The notes under the pieces: generated by a model
What the model saw: the letters and a program-made list of their open reading frames with translations, nothing else
Database searches by the model: none
What the model was told of the DNA's origin: nothing
Program-made: the position numbers and the translations under genes
Origin: Erythroxylum novogranatense
Taxonomy: Eukaryota > Streptophyta > Magnoliopsida > Malpighiales > Erythroxylaceae
Direction of reading: 5' to 3'
DNA: 64,000 bases
Assembly (NCBI GenBank): GCA_029891385.1
Contig: CM057228.1
Span: 80,030,964 to 80,094,963, forward strand
Shown: piece after piece, positions 36,851 to 48,820 of the stretch
Layout: every line of letters begins with the position of its first letter
Position numbering within the stretch: position 1 is the first letter of the stretch

Positions 36851-38449
36851 AGCGGTTCGACCAATGAGTTAGGCTCACGCCCAGGTCGACCTGCGGGCAT
36901 GAGGTTGAGCGCCAGGTGCAATCAAGGACGCGATGTCACTTGGTTCTTCTGTTCCTTGTTGACCTCCGCCCTGGTGTCCGAAGAGGTGTGTTTGAGAAGT
37001 TTTATGGGAGTTAGAATTGAATTAAATGGTATTGAATTATAGTGATTAAGGTCGGTCATAGTGCATAGTGTGACCTAAGTGTCAATTAGGTCGATTGGGT
37101 TTTAATTGGAAATTGCTTTAGAGGTTTTGACCGAATGAATAAGAATTGGTGATAGAGAGTATGAATTGAGGAAATTGACTGAATATTAGGATTGGATTAA
37201 TTACTGTCGATCAATTGAATAAAGAGGCAGAATTGGGCTTAAGAGTTCAAGATTGGGTTTTAGCACCGGAAAATCGTGAACATGCATAATACGTCATTTC
37301 ACTGAGACATATGCATTCTTGTCTCGTTAATTGAGCATTTAGTAATGGGTCTATATTTTCTTTGTTTTAGGCGTCGTTGGATCGTCGTTTCTACGGACAT
37401 TCTTAGGAACTTCCGTGATGAGTTCGGAGATTCTGGTGAGTAACCTAGTTGGTTTCTCAATCTCTTATGTGTTACGTGCTATGTATGTGAACTATCTGTG
37501 CTTTTGATTATGTGATTCACATGAGATATGTATTAGTGAGAATTGTGAATGCATCTAGGCATGAATAGGAATCGATGGCGGCGGTTGTGGTGGAGCACAT
37601 TCTCGATCATTGGAGCTATAAGCTCATTAAATGTGATAAGTGAAAAGGGATTAGTGTATACCGGAGGGCTCTCCTATCCCAGTGCGCGTGGGTAGTAGTG
37701 TATACCCGTAGGGCTCTCCTATCCCCAAACGCGATTTACGTGTGATGTGCCCAAAGTGGGATAACTCGGCCTTGATCCAATGCTAATAATGAATTGGAAA
37801 TCATTGTGCATACGATGCGTGATTATGCTATGAATGTGATATGGCCTAATTGTAAGTGTGTGATTTTGATTGTATGAAATCGATTTATGACATGTGTTGC
37901 CACATGCATGATTTTGCGTAGTGCATGAATTGGGTAAACCATCAATGATGGTTACTCATTGAGTTTCATAAACTCACCCAAATTGCGACTATTTTCGGGA
38001 CGACGGTGAGTGTGACTCTAGCTCAGTTTTGAGATTTTTTCTGCAATGTGTGTCTTGGCGAGAGGAGCATGGCCCATGTGTCGGTCATTTGGGGACCCTT
38101 GGGGTATTTTGGGGATGACCTAGATAGGAGCCATTCTTTTTTATTTTGGTCTTATCTGGTTGTAAATTATGATCGGATATTGTACTTAAGATTTATGAAT
38201 GCAATGAGAAGTACTCTTTGGTTTTGGAATTTAGTGATTGCGATCTTACTGCTTTGATTATGTTGATGCCATGAGGTTTTATTAGAAGCGATTGTCTGGT
38301 AGTGCAACCTCATCGTAGGGTATGTATTGGTATGACCTACGGGCGTATCGGTGTATACTCTACGGTAAGGGGGCGCTACATTGGTGGTATCAGAGCATGG
38401 TTTGGCATCTTTTGGGCATAGTATATTTTTAGGCTTGAATTGTGCGAGA

Positions 38450-39420
38450 AATGAAAGAAATTGATCAGAATTGTGATTTTATTGTAGGTCATCCGTCTTT
38501 GGTGATCGAATCGATCCTCGGTGACCAAGGATCGATGGGAGCTAGTAGAGTCCTCTATGCCTAGGTTTGAGGAGACCTCCTGTGGTTCCCATGAGGCGGG
38601 AGCGGAGGTATGATCGCTGCGTAAGTAGAAATTTGTCGATTTCTCTGGCGACCGACCTCGCAGAGGTGAGGGTTGGTTGGAGAGGACCGAGCGGGTCTTT
38701 GGACGGATGGATTCGATCTGAGAGGAGAGGTTTGACTATCTTTGTTTCTTTGCTCCGAGGTCCAGTGATCGGTGGTGGAAGACCTGTGCCGGGAGTTCCA
38801 CGGACCACATGTTTTGACTTGGCGGACTTTTTGAGAGCTTTTGAGACAATTTCGCCCGAGGTTTATATGGAAATGAAGATCAGGAGTTTTGGATTTGAGG
38901 CGGGGTCATGGCGTTGGCCGACTATGAGGTCCGGTTTAATGAGTTGTCGGCGTGCGTCTGTACGATTTCTTGAGGCGGATCGGTCTTGGGAGATTTGAGG
39001 AGGCTGAATCTGGATATTCGTACCAGGTTAGCCCGATCTGACATGGGCACCTTTGTGGAGCTGAGGTCAGCGGCAGTCAGAATTGAGCAGCTTTTGAGAC
39101 AGAGCAGAGTTGAGGTTGGTCAGGGATCTCGGAGTAAGAGATCCAGTGATAGCGTGGTAGCTCGGGAGGAGCTTTAGCGAGCGTCGAGGCGAGGCTCAGA
39201 TTTTGGGAGGTCCCAAGCGATCTGGTTGGTTGAGAGGCGATTTGGGCGATCGGGTAAAGCGATGGCGATGGTCGAGGCTCGGCCACTTCCTCCTCTGTGA
39301 GTTTTGTGAGAGGAGGCATAGTGGGGAGTGTTGGAGGTTCACTGGAGCTTGTTTGAGATGTGGCTCGATGGAGCATCAGTTCGACATTGTCCGAGATTGT
39401 GGGAGCTCGACCGCTTGAGT
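38450..39420 (+). pseudogene. Gag of element B, frameshifted
   Basis: The capsid C-terminal part is clear (LNLDIRTRLARSDMGTFVEL, then SAAVRIEQLLRQSR, at about 39004-39108). Upstream pieces occur in other frames (EADRSW near 38973; FLLRG-like near 38750). A zinc-knuckle segment near 39350-39406 reads CLRCGSMEHQFDIVRDC, with Met-Glu where Gly is usual. At least four frame changes occur in about 1 kb, yet the LTRs are otherwise similar. Confidence 0.75.
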
Positions 39421-39589
39421 GGGAGAGCTGGTAGTAGCACGATGCTGCAGAGCCGAGTAGTGGACCCGGATTGAGGAGGCGAGCTCGGAGAGGAACAAGA
39501 GATTCTTTTATGGGATCGGAGAGTCGGGATAGTCGATCGCGATCCGAGCCGAGTCTACGCCATGACGAGCGGGAGGCCAGGACTCTCGG

Positions 39590-42500
39590 ATGTGGTTGCG
39601 AGTTTATACGCTTTACGATATTGAGGTGTATGCATTGATAGATCCGGGGTCCACGCGTTCATTCATTGCACCTCATGTGGCATGTAGATTGCATGTGAGT
39701 AGAGATGCTTGATATGGATTGCGGTGAGTACACCTTTAGGTAGTACTCTTTGCTTTAAGCGAGATTTGCGAGAGGATGCCCGATTCGGGTAGATTGATGG
39801 TATTGAGTCTGATTTGATTGTGTTGCCCTTGAGAGATTGAGGTGATTTTGAGGATGGGTGGCTCCTTTGCCCATAGGCGATTATGGATTGTTATACCAAG
39901 GAGGTTGTGTTAGAGTCTCCCGGTCACCGTAGGGCTATTTTTCGAGGTGTTAGTCGGCGAAGGCCACCGGGATGATTCGTTTAAGTGCTCGAGGTTGATG
40001 AGAGGTGGGCGTGAGGCCTATTTGGCTCACGTGGTGGATTCGAGAGTGCGCAGAGTCTGCAGGGATGTCCTGTGATCGGGAGTTCCTGATGTGTTTCAGG
40101 AGTTCTGAGTTTGCCGCGGATCGGAGGCGAGTTGAGATTGACCTCGTTCAGTACCGCTCTATATCGATACCTCCGTATAGGATGGCACCGGTGGGCGAGG
40201 GAGCTTAAGGCTCGATTCACGGGAGGCTGTTGGATAAAGGATTTATCGGGCCGAGTGTGTCGCCATGGGAGCTCCGGTATTATTTGTGAAGAAGAAGGGC
40301 GGGACTATGAGACTTTGCATCGATTATAGGCGGCTCAATCGGTTACTATTAAGAATAAGTACCCACCGCTAGGATCGATGATCTCTTTGATCGATTCTGA
40401 GGAGCTCAAATATTTAGCAAGTTGGACTTGAGATCCGGTTATTATCGATTGAGGATCGCGAGGCCGATGTGCCTAAGAGTGCGTTGAAGCGGTATGGGCA
40501 TTATGAGTTTTAGTGATGCGTTCGGGTTGACTAATGCCGGCGACCTTTCATGGCCTTGATGAATAGGGTTTTCAGCCATACAGGATCGGTTTGTGATAGT
40601 GTTCATTGACGACATTTTGGTATATTCGAGGTCTAGACAGGGCATGCGAGCTTCGAGAGTTGTCTTTGCAAATTATGAGGATAGGTAATCAGTATGCCAA
40701 ATTCACTAAGTGTGAATTTTGGCTCGACGAGGTGGTGTTTTAGGCCATATAGTATCTGGTGAGGGTATCGGTAGATCCTCACAAGATTGAGGCGATGAGG
40801 AGTTGGGAGATTAGAGGCGATATGCGAGTTGAGGAGTTTCCTCGGATTAGCGAGGATATTACGGAGGTTTGTCGAGGTTTTCTGTGATCTCCGCCCTTTG
40901 ACAAGACTTCGAGGAAGAGTGTGGCCTTGGATGGGCGGATGAGTGTCGGTGGAGTTTCGTTGAGTTGATACATCGGTTGACTACGGCGGTGTTAGCTTTG
41001 CCATCTGGATCGGGAGGTTCGAGGTTTATAGTGATGCTTCGCAATGGGTTTAGCCGTGTGTCTTGATGCGAGACGGAGAGTCATAACCTATGCATCGAGA
41101 CAGTTGAGACCCGTGAGGGTAATTATCCGTGCATGACTTGGAGTTAGCGGTGTGGTGTTTGCTCGAAGATCCGGAGACATTATCTGTATGGGAGACGTTC
41201 GGATCTTCACCGATCATAAGAGCTTGAGGTATTTGTTGAGTCGTGAGAGAGCTGAATCGAGGCGAGGAGATGGTTGGAGTTGCTTAAGGATTAAGGCGAC
41301 TTCTCGAGTACCACCACAGGAAGGCCAATGTGGTGGCCGATGCATTGAGTAGGAGATCGCGTGGTACTGCGCCCAGATTCGAGTTTCGAGGTTGCCATGC
41401 TTAGTTGATTGAGAGCACTTAATGTGCGGATAGATTTGAGTCGGGATGGAGCTTTGATTGCGACTCGAAATTTGAGGCCGATGTGCATGATCGGATCGGG
41501 AGGTGCGGGATCGGGATCCGGCTTTGGTCGATTGATTGATGAGTCGGATCGGGATGGCGATCGAGTTTGGTGAGGATGATACTTTATGGATGGGCGGCGA
41601 TTGTGTGTTCTGATGTGGAGGATCTGAGGCGTGAGATTTTAGAGGAGGCTCATTTGGCCGCTTATGTCATGCATCCGGGGGTCACCAAGATGTATCGTAC
41701 TCTTAAGTTGCATTTTTGGTGGCCGGGTATGAAGAGACATGTGGCGGAGTATGTTTCTCGGTGTTTGACGTCCCAGCAGGTTAAGGCTGAGCACCAGGCC
41801 CCAGTTGGGAGACTGCATTCGTTGCCCATTCCGGAGTGGAAATGGGAACGTATTACGATGGATTTTATCATGGGGTTGCCCAGGATGCCGAGGCAGAGTG
41901 ATGCTATCTGGGTCATAGTGGACCGATTGACTAAATCGGCTCACTTCTTGTCAGTGAGGGAGAGTAATACCCTTGATCAGTTGGCCCGTAAGTATATAGC
42001 GTAGATAGTTCATTGCGTGGGGTTCCATTTCGATAGTGTCGATAGGGATCCTGTGTTTACTTGAGATTCGAAGAAGTCTGCGATCGACTATGGGGACGAT
42101 TGAACTTGACCTGACGTTTCATCCTCGAACGGATGGGCGAGTGAGAGGACTATTGATTGCTGAGGATATGTTGAGAGCTGTGTGTTGGAGTTGAGGTGCG
42201 TGGGATCGATGTTGCCTCTGGTAGAGTTTGCTTATAATAATCGATACACAGTAGCATCGGTATGGCACCTTACGAGGCATTATATGGACGTCCGTGCAGA
42301 TCCCTCTTCTTGGGATGAAGAAGGTGTGAGGATGTTAGAGGTCCCGGCTGATCCGGATACGGTTAATAAGGCAGATTGATTGAGTCGCATCAAGCGGCTC
42401 GGGATAAGCGAAAGAGTTATCGCGGATCGGCATCGGCGAGAGATGGAGTATCTTTGTGGGTGATAGAGTGTTCTCGAGTGTCTCCGTGGAGAGGAGTTCT

Positions 42501-42890
42501 CGATTTGGCCGTAAGGGTAAGTTGAGTCCTCGGTATATCGGTCCATATGAGATTCTTGGCCGGATTGGACCGTTGGCTTATAGGTTGGCCTTAAGTGAGA
42601 TGTCGCAGCTACATGATGTGTTCCATGTGAGCATGCTTGGAGATACCGATCGGATCTGACTCATGTGATTCCGGCTCAGGAGATAGAGATAGCCAGTGAT
42701 CTGAATTATATTGAGGAGCCGGTGCAGATTATTGGATCGCGGGTCAAACAGTTGAGGTCCCGAGTTATTCCATTGGTGAAAGTCCTTTGGAAGAACCATT
42801 CTCATAAGGAGGCGACTTGGGAGATGAAGAGCACATGAGGAGGCGGTATCCTCACTTGTTCGATCGGTCGGTAAGAAAATTTCGGACGAA
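39590..42890 (+). pseudogene. Pol of element B: protease, RT, RNase H, integrase, chromodomain-like tail
   Basis: The aspartic protease motif is ALIDPGSTRSFIAPHVAC (near 39625-39690). RT has [12 protein letters not shown], FSKLDLRSGYYRLRI (about 40416-40460) and the catalytic VIVFIDDILVYSRSR (near 40590-40636). RNase H shows YSDAS (near 41026) and RHYLYG/FTDHKSLRYLLS (41172-41245). Integrase runs 41640-42004 with HPGVTKMYRTLKLHFWWPGM, the CLTSQQVKAEHQ segment and MDFIMGLPRMPRQSDAIWVI. A C-terminal stretch is at 42456-42659, and a chromodomain-like end (VIPLVKVLWKNHSHKEATWE, 42762-42821) finishes with a FRTKFC-type terminus. Many single-base frame changes and stops break it. Confidence 0.85.
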
Positions 42891-43979
42891 ATTTTGTTAG
42901 GAAGGAGAATTGTAACATCCGTTTACTGCGTGGGTATTTTGGTGATTATGGGTTAGGTGATAGATCGCATCGCATTCACCGATTGAATATGTTATTGGCC
43001 TCTAATTATAGAGGAATTGATTTCTTACATATGCATTTATTTATAGTACATGCATTCATGATTTTCAAGCATTTCAATTGTGACTAAGGCGATTGGATTG
43101 TGAGCCGAATCGGACCGATTTTAATCGTGTTTAATTGAGGAATTGAGTTATTGGGTTCAGTGAATGATTTAGAGTAGTTTATGAGTGATTTGGTAATTTA
43201 TAGTGGCTTATAGGAAATTTCCAGAAATTAGAGAGATAATGCGGATAGGAAATTTTAGAGTAATGATTAAATATTTGTATAATCTTTGGAAGAATGGTCT
43301 TAGGGCAATGGAAAATAATTATGTTGAGCCATTGAAATTTAGAGATTGGAATCTGGACTGATATAGAGAACCAGGTCTATAAATAGTTAGGGTTTAGCAA
43401 TTTTGGGAAAAAAATCGAAGAAGGCATTGGCGAGTTCTCCTCTTCCCCTCTACGGCGTTCTTGAGTTCCTCCCATTGGTGAGGATTTCTTGATTGTCTTT
43501 AATGGGTTCTCTTCATTGATGTTAGTCTAACATGTTATAATGGTTGTTAAAGGTTGGAAGGTTTGATATTGGTAGATCGGAGGATTTGAAGGATTTCTAG
43601 AGTTTACGGCAATCTTGAGAGATTTGTGGATTTGAGCTTTGATTGGTAAGTTTTAATGAATTTTATGTTATTATTAATGGTTTCTACTGTTTTTATGGAA
43701 TTTATTATGTTTGATTGGGTATTGGGAGTGTTTCTGGATGGGTTTTGTTTTGGTGTTGTCGTTGGTATGTGTAAAGGATCGAAGAGTGGATTTGTGGAAG
43801 TTTTGATGATTGTATATGTTAAGGTTTCGATGATGAAATTGTTTGATTTAGGTGTATTGAATTGTTTGAGAGTTGTTGAAAGAGGAAAGATTGGAATTGG
43901 AGAGTTATAGAGTCGGAAAGATGGGAATCTTGGTGGTGTGTTTAAAAGATGTGTTGGGGAAGAAGGAGAGTCAGATGTA

Positions 43980-44420
43980 GATTGTAGCTCGGCGTGCAGA
44001 CGACAGAGTGTAGCTTCGGCATGCGGACGAGCGAGTGTAGCTTCGGTATCTGGATCGATCGGTCATCTGCGAGCTAATCGAAACCGATTAGGTATCGATC
44101 GGTCATGCGAGCGACCGACCGACCAGCTGTGTATCGATCGGTCATGCGAGCAACCGACCGACCAGCTGCGTATCGATCGGTCATGCGAGCAACCGACCGA
44201 CCAGCTGCGTATCGATCGGTCATGCGAGCAACCGACCGACGAGCTACGTATCGATCGGTCATCGAAGCGACCGACCGACGAAGCTAACGTATCGATCGGT
44301 CATGCGAGCGACCGACCGACGAGCTGCGTATCGATCGATCATGCGGGCGACCGAGCGACGAGCAGTGTGTAGCTCGGCCATGCAGGCGAGCTGTGGGCGA
44401 GCGATCTGCGTGCTTCGTCG
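43980..44420. repeat. 39-bp tandem hairpin repeat in the 3' LTR of B
   Basis: About eight copies are present against about seven in the 5' LTR. Several units carry small insertions or substitutions, such as GGTCATCTGCGAGC near 44061 and GGTCATCGAAGCG near 44256. Confidence 0.88.
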
Positions 44421-46182
44421 GTGACGGCGGTTCACCAATGGCTAGGCTCACGCCAAGTCGACTGGGCATGAGGTTGGCGCCAGTGCAATCAAGGACGCGA
44501 TGTCACTTGGTTCTTCATTCCTTGTTGACCTCATACAGTGTCCAGAAGAGGTGTGTTTGAGAAGTTTTATGGGAGTTAGAATTGAATTAAATGATATTGA
44601 ATTATAGTGATTAAGGTCGGTCATAGTGCATAGTGTGACCTAAGTGTCAATTGGGTCAATTGGAGTTTTAATTGGAAATTGCTTTAGAGGTTTCGACCGA
44701 ATGAATAAGAATTGGTGATAGAGAGTATGAATTGAGGAAATTGACTGAATATTAGGATTGGATTAATTACTGTCGATCAATTGAATAAAGAGGCAGAATT
44801 GGGCTTAAGAGTTCAAGATTGGGTTTTAGCAGGAAAATCGTGAACATGCATAAGACGTCATTTCACCGAGACATATGCATTCTTGTCATCATTAATTGAG
44901 CATTTAGTAATGGGTCTATATTTTACCGTTTTAGGCGTCGTTGGATCGTTGTTCTACGGACATTGCCAGAACTTCCAGGCAGTAGCTCGGAAGTTACAGG
45001 TGAGTAACCTAGTTAGTTTCTCAATCTCTTATGTGTTACGTGCTATGTATGTGAACTATCGTGCTTTTGATTATGTGATTCGCATGAGATATGTATTAGT
45101 GAGAATTGTGAATGCTTCTAGGCATGAATAGGAATCGATGGCTCGATCGTTGTGACCGGAGCACATTACGATCATTTGGAGCTATAAGCTCATTAAATGT
45201 GATAAGTGAAAAGGGATTAGTGTATACCCGAGGGCTCTCCTATCCCTAGTCTTGCGTGGGCTGTAGTGTATACCGGAGGGCTCTCCTACCCCAAACGCGA
45301 TTTACGTGTGATGTGCCCAAAGTGGGATAACTCGGCCTTGATCCAATGCTAATAATGAATTGGAAATCATTGTGCATACTGATGCGTGATTATGCTATGA
45401 ATGTGATATGGCCTAATTGTAAGTGTGTGATTTTGATTGTATGAAATCGATTTATGACATGTGTTGCCACATGCATGCAATTTTGCGTAGTGCATGAATT
45501 GGGTAAACCATCAATGATGGTTACTCATTGAGTTTATAAACTCACCCAAATTGCGACTATTTTCGGACGTGATGTAGTGTGACTCTAGCTCCGGATTTTG
45601 AGATTTTTCTCTGCTTGTGTGTGTTGCGTGAGAGGAGCATGACCCATGTGTCGGTCATTTGGGGACCCTTGGGGTATTTTGGGGATGACCTAGATAGGAG
45701 CCATTACTGTTTATTTTGGTCTTATGCAGTTGTAAATTATGATCGGATATTGTACTTAAGATTTATGAATGCAATGAGAAGTACTCTTTGGTTTTGGAAT
45801 TTAGTGATTGCGATCTTACTGCTTTGATTATGTTGATGCCATGAGGTTTTATTAGAAGCGATTGTCTGGTAGTGCAACCTCATCGTAGGGTATGTATTGG
45901 TATGACCTACGGGCGTATCCGTGTATACTCTACGGTAAGGGGGCGCTACAGCGTGCATATGGGAGGTTCACCGAACCGTGGGTGTAGACAAAGGGAAAAG
46001 AGTTGGAGAAATTTTGAGGATTTGACGATTTAAGCGTGATTGGTAAGTTTCATGGCTTTAATATTGTTATTTAGTGAGTTTAATACATTTATTATGGTTA
46101 AATGTGAAAGATTGGGGTAGTTGGTTAAATTATTACTGAGTTTTGAGAGAGAAAAGAGGGAGAAACTCGCCGGAGAAGACGA

Positions 46183-46421
46183 CTGGAAGGCCGCACGTCG
46201 CGGTGTGCCTGCGACGCGACGCAGCGAGAAAATTGTGTTCTCGCTGCGGCGTGCCCGAAGGCCTCGCCGCGGCGAGCCTTCATTTTCTCGCCGCGACGAG
46301 CTTACTGAAGCACGTCGCGGCGAGCCTCCCAACCTTCCATACCGTGGCGAGCTATCCTTGTCGCCGCGGCGAGCGCCTCTTGTCGCCGTGAGAACATCCT
46401 CACGTCGCGGCGAGGCTGTTT
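46183..46421. repeat. GC-rich palindromic island in the 3' LTR of A
   Basis: This is the counterpart of 24991-25215. It has an additional TCGCCGCGGCGAGCC / TCGCCGCGACGAGC pair near 46265-46302 that the 5' copy lacks, so the island has changed length since insertion. Confidence 0.8.
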
Positions 46422-47361
46422 TTCCTGAATGAATATAGTTTGGTTTTAGGGGCATAACTTTTGGTGTAGACCTCCAATTTGGATGATTTTTGATTAATTA
46501 TGATTTAGAGGAAGAGATCTATAATTGAGAATGTTAAGAACTGAGCATAAAGGATGAATTCGATCTAGAGAATAGTGATATTGATTTTTGAGGTAATACC
46601 CTAGCGAGTATGATTAGATAAATTGACTGAATATTAGAAATGAAATTGATGGAGTTCCATAAGATTTTATTGATTTGGAAGTGAGTTATTATGGAGCAAT
46701 TAAGTGGAAAGTTTGAATTTGAAAAAAGAAAGTGGAAAATGGGAAATAGTACCGAGAAAGTCATGAATAGGCATAGTGCATCTTTTGTTCAAGGCATGTG
46801 CCTCATCGAATTATTTTGATTGTGCATTTAATGATGAAAATTATTTGATTGTTATAGAGGTTCCGATGGATCGATATTCCACGGGCATTGCTGAGACTTC
46901 CAAGCAGGTAGCTCGGAAGTTTAGGTGAGTAACCTAGTTGGTTCCTCAATCCTTGATTGTCAAATGTTATGTGAATATGTGAATTATTGGTGAGATGTGA
47001 TCTCTTGCAACTGTGAATTGGTATGCATAATTGTGAATAATCTGTCTGAATTTGAAAAATAGAGTTGATTGACATATGTCATTGTGTAATTGTGAACGCA
47101 TGCTAGGCATGATCGGAAAAGGAAAATTATATTCCTGTTTCCAATAAATTGTTTCTGATTACATGGGATAAATGAATTCCATAATTTATTGATTAATAAT
47201 GGTTGTGACTGGAGCTGCTACTGAGAGCTACAAGCTCGATCACTGAAACGAAGAGCCTTGAGCCAAAAATGGGATTAGTGCATACCCAGAGGGCTCTCCT
47301 ATCCCTACTGATGCGCGGAAAGTAGTGCATACCCTGAGGGCTCTCCTACTTCCTAAGGCGC

Positions 47362-47519
47362 GATTACTGTTACTGAACCGAGCTTTAAGCTCGAGGGGAG
47401 TTAGTGCATACCCAGAGGGCTCTCCTACTTCCTAAGGCGCGATTACTGTTACTGAACCGAGCTTTAAGCTCGAGGGGAGTTAGTGCATACCCAGAGGGCT
47501 CTCCTACTCCCTAGGCGTG
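47362..47519 (+). repeat. 79-bp perfect tandem duplication in the 3' LTR of A
   Basis: The unit starts GATTACTGTTACTGAACCG and includes TAAGCTCGAGGGGAGTTAG and the CCCAGAGGGCTCTCCTAC word. The two copies start at 47362 and 47441. The 5' LTR has only one copy (from about 26161). Confidence 0.9.
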
Positions 47520-48736
47520 TCTGAATTCTGTTGTTGTTAAGCGCTCAGTCACAACTCATAATAAAAGAAGGAATAATAATGGGAAATGGAACATTGAATT
47601 GTCTACTAACTGTAAATGGAAATTGGGATAGGTGCATTACATACATGATATGATTGAATGTGAACTGCGTGAAAGGCGAAACGCCTTATAATTGTGAACT
47701 GATTGTATATGCATGAATTGAGTGAACCATCGATGATGGTTTCTCATTGAGTTCGCAAACTCACCCAACATTGCAATTATTTTTCAGGAAATTGACGAGT
47801 ACCCCGTTAAACAAACGGGAGTATGATTACTGCAAGAAAGTCAGAGTATGAAGTCGGGATCAGTCTCACGTCTGCATTTGAGTCATTCTGATTTATATGT
47901 GTAATTTGTATTTCCGCAAAATTGTACTGATATTGTATTGGGCCCAATTTGGCTATGATTATATGTATATGAACTGATTTGAGTACTGAAATAGTATTTG
48001 AATTGTTTTGACTGCTCTAGCATACCACCCTCGCGGGTCACGGGCTCGGATATCACCGTCGATGTCAGGTTCGGGTCTCACGGGAGTGGGGTGCTACAAG
48101 TTTACTACTTTATGTAATGTTTTTAGACAATTTTTTTTAAACCTTGGATAAGCTTTATCAAAAGATTTTAATTGAAAATATGAAGATAATATAATTATTG
48201 GTTAAACCTGGTGTGGCAAATGGTCGTATGTAAGCTCCAAAGACCTTATGCAAATAAAGATACAACCTAAAATAAAACCTATAGGGAGAATACGTGCAAG
48301 TGAGAATTGATGAAGGGTAAGACAACCTAAGATATGCCTATGTTCTAACCCATGTCCACACCCCTAAAAAGTTGCAAACAAACTTATAATTTACGAATGA
48401 GCATGCCAAAACCTATGCCCCTCCTTAAAAAGATACAAAGGGATCCATGTTCTGTCCTAGATCATATCTCACATGGATAAAATGTATTGACAATATGATG
48501 ACCCTCATATGAGAGACTTTTTTGAACTTTTATTATTCTTTTTTATTCAAAAACTTAGGGTTAATCACTAGGAGGGGGATCAATCCTTGATCAATCAAAT
48601 TTAGAGTCATGTTTTGATAGAAGAAACAATATTAAAGATCATTCCAATATATTAATTGTCCAAAATATAAGGATTTTTCTCTAGAATTCTTTCAATTATA
48701 ATATTTTTCTATTTTGTTATTATTTTGTTGATATAA

Positions 48737-48820
48737 ATATGACTAATGGCTAAGTATTTATATTTAAAAGAAAATTTTATATGACTAATGGCTAAGTATT
48801 TATATTTAAAAGAAAATTTT
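48737..48820 (+). repeat. 42-bp perfect tandem duplication
   Basis: Two identical copies of a 42-bp AT-rich unit start ATATGACTAATGGCTAAG, within the left repeat of the Athila-like element. The right repeat (about 52760-52810) does not have it. Confidence 0.9.

Larger units (their letters stand above)
35377..45950 (+). mobile_element. Element B: 10.6-kb Ty3/gypsy retrotransposon (Tekay-like) nested in A
   Basis: Complete boundaries are TGTAACATCC...GGGCGCTACA with TSD GCGTG at 35372-35376 and 45951-45955. LTRs are 35377-38380 (3,004 bp) and 42911-45950 (3,040 bp). The primer site TGGTATCAGAGC at 38385-38396 is perfect. A purine tract (AGGAAGGAGAA) lies just before the 3' LTR. The interior carries gag and pol in the order protease, RT, RNase H, integrase, chromodomain-like tail. 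The order, long LTRs and KAEHQ/WKWE integrase motifs point to the Tekay/Del chromovirus group. Confidence 0.88.
24046..48098 (+). mobile_element. Element A: large non-autonomous LTR retrotransposon containing two nested insertions
   Basis: It starts TGTAACATCCCGTCACCG and ends GGGGTGCTACA, with a perfect TSD AGTTT on both sides (24041-24045, 48099-48103). The LTRs are about 2.8 kb once the insertions are removed: 5' LTR 24046-26365 plus 30949-31397, and 3' LTR 34652-35376 plus 45956-48098. A primer site (TAGTATCAGAGCC, 31402-31414) and a polypurine tract (AGGAGGGGAGAA, 34639-34650) are in place. The 3.25-kb interior has no gag or pol. This layout fits a large retrotransposon derivative (LARD) mobilised in trans. 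Confidence 0.88.
34652..48098 (+). repeat. 3' LTR of element A, interrupted by element B
   Basis: The LTR runs 34652-35376, is interrupted by B, and resumes 45956-48098. The uninterrupted counterpart at 24765-24782 reads straight through GTTTTGCGTGCATATG, proving the break point. It contains the GC-rich island at about 46183-46421. It also has a 79-bp perfect tandem duplication (47362-47519) absent from the 5' LTR. Confidence 0.85.

Noticed and set aside
36166..36921. 251-codon minus-strand reading frame with RSVARMTDRY repeats
   Set aside because: It lies across a 39-bp tandem repeat inside an LTR; openness is a by-product of unit length and high GC, and no protein family matches.
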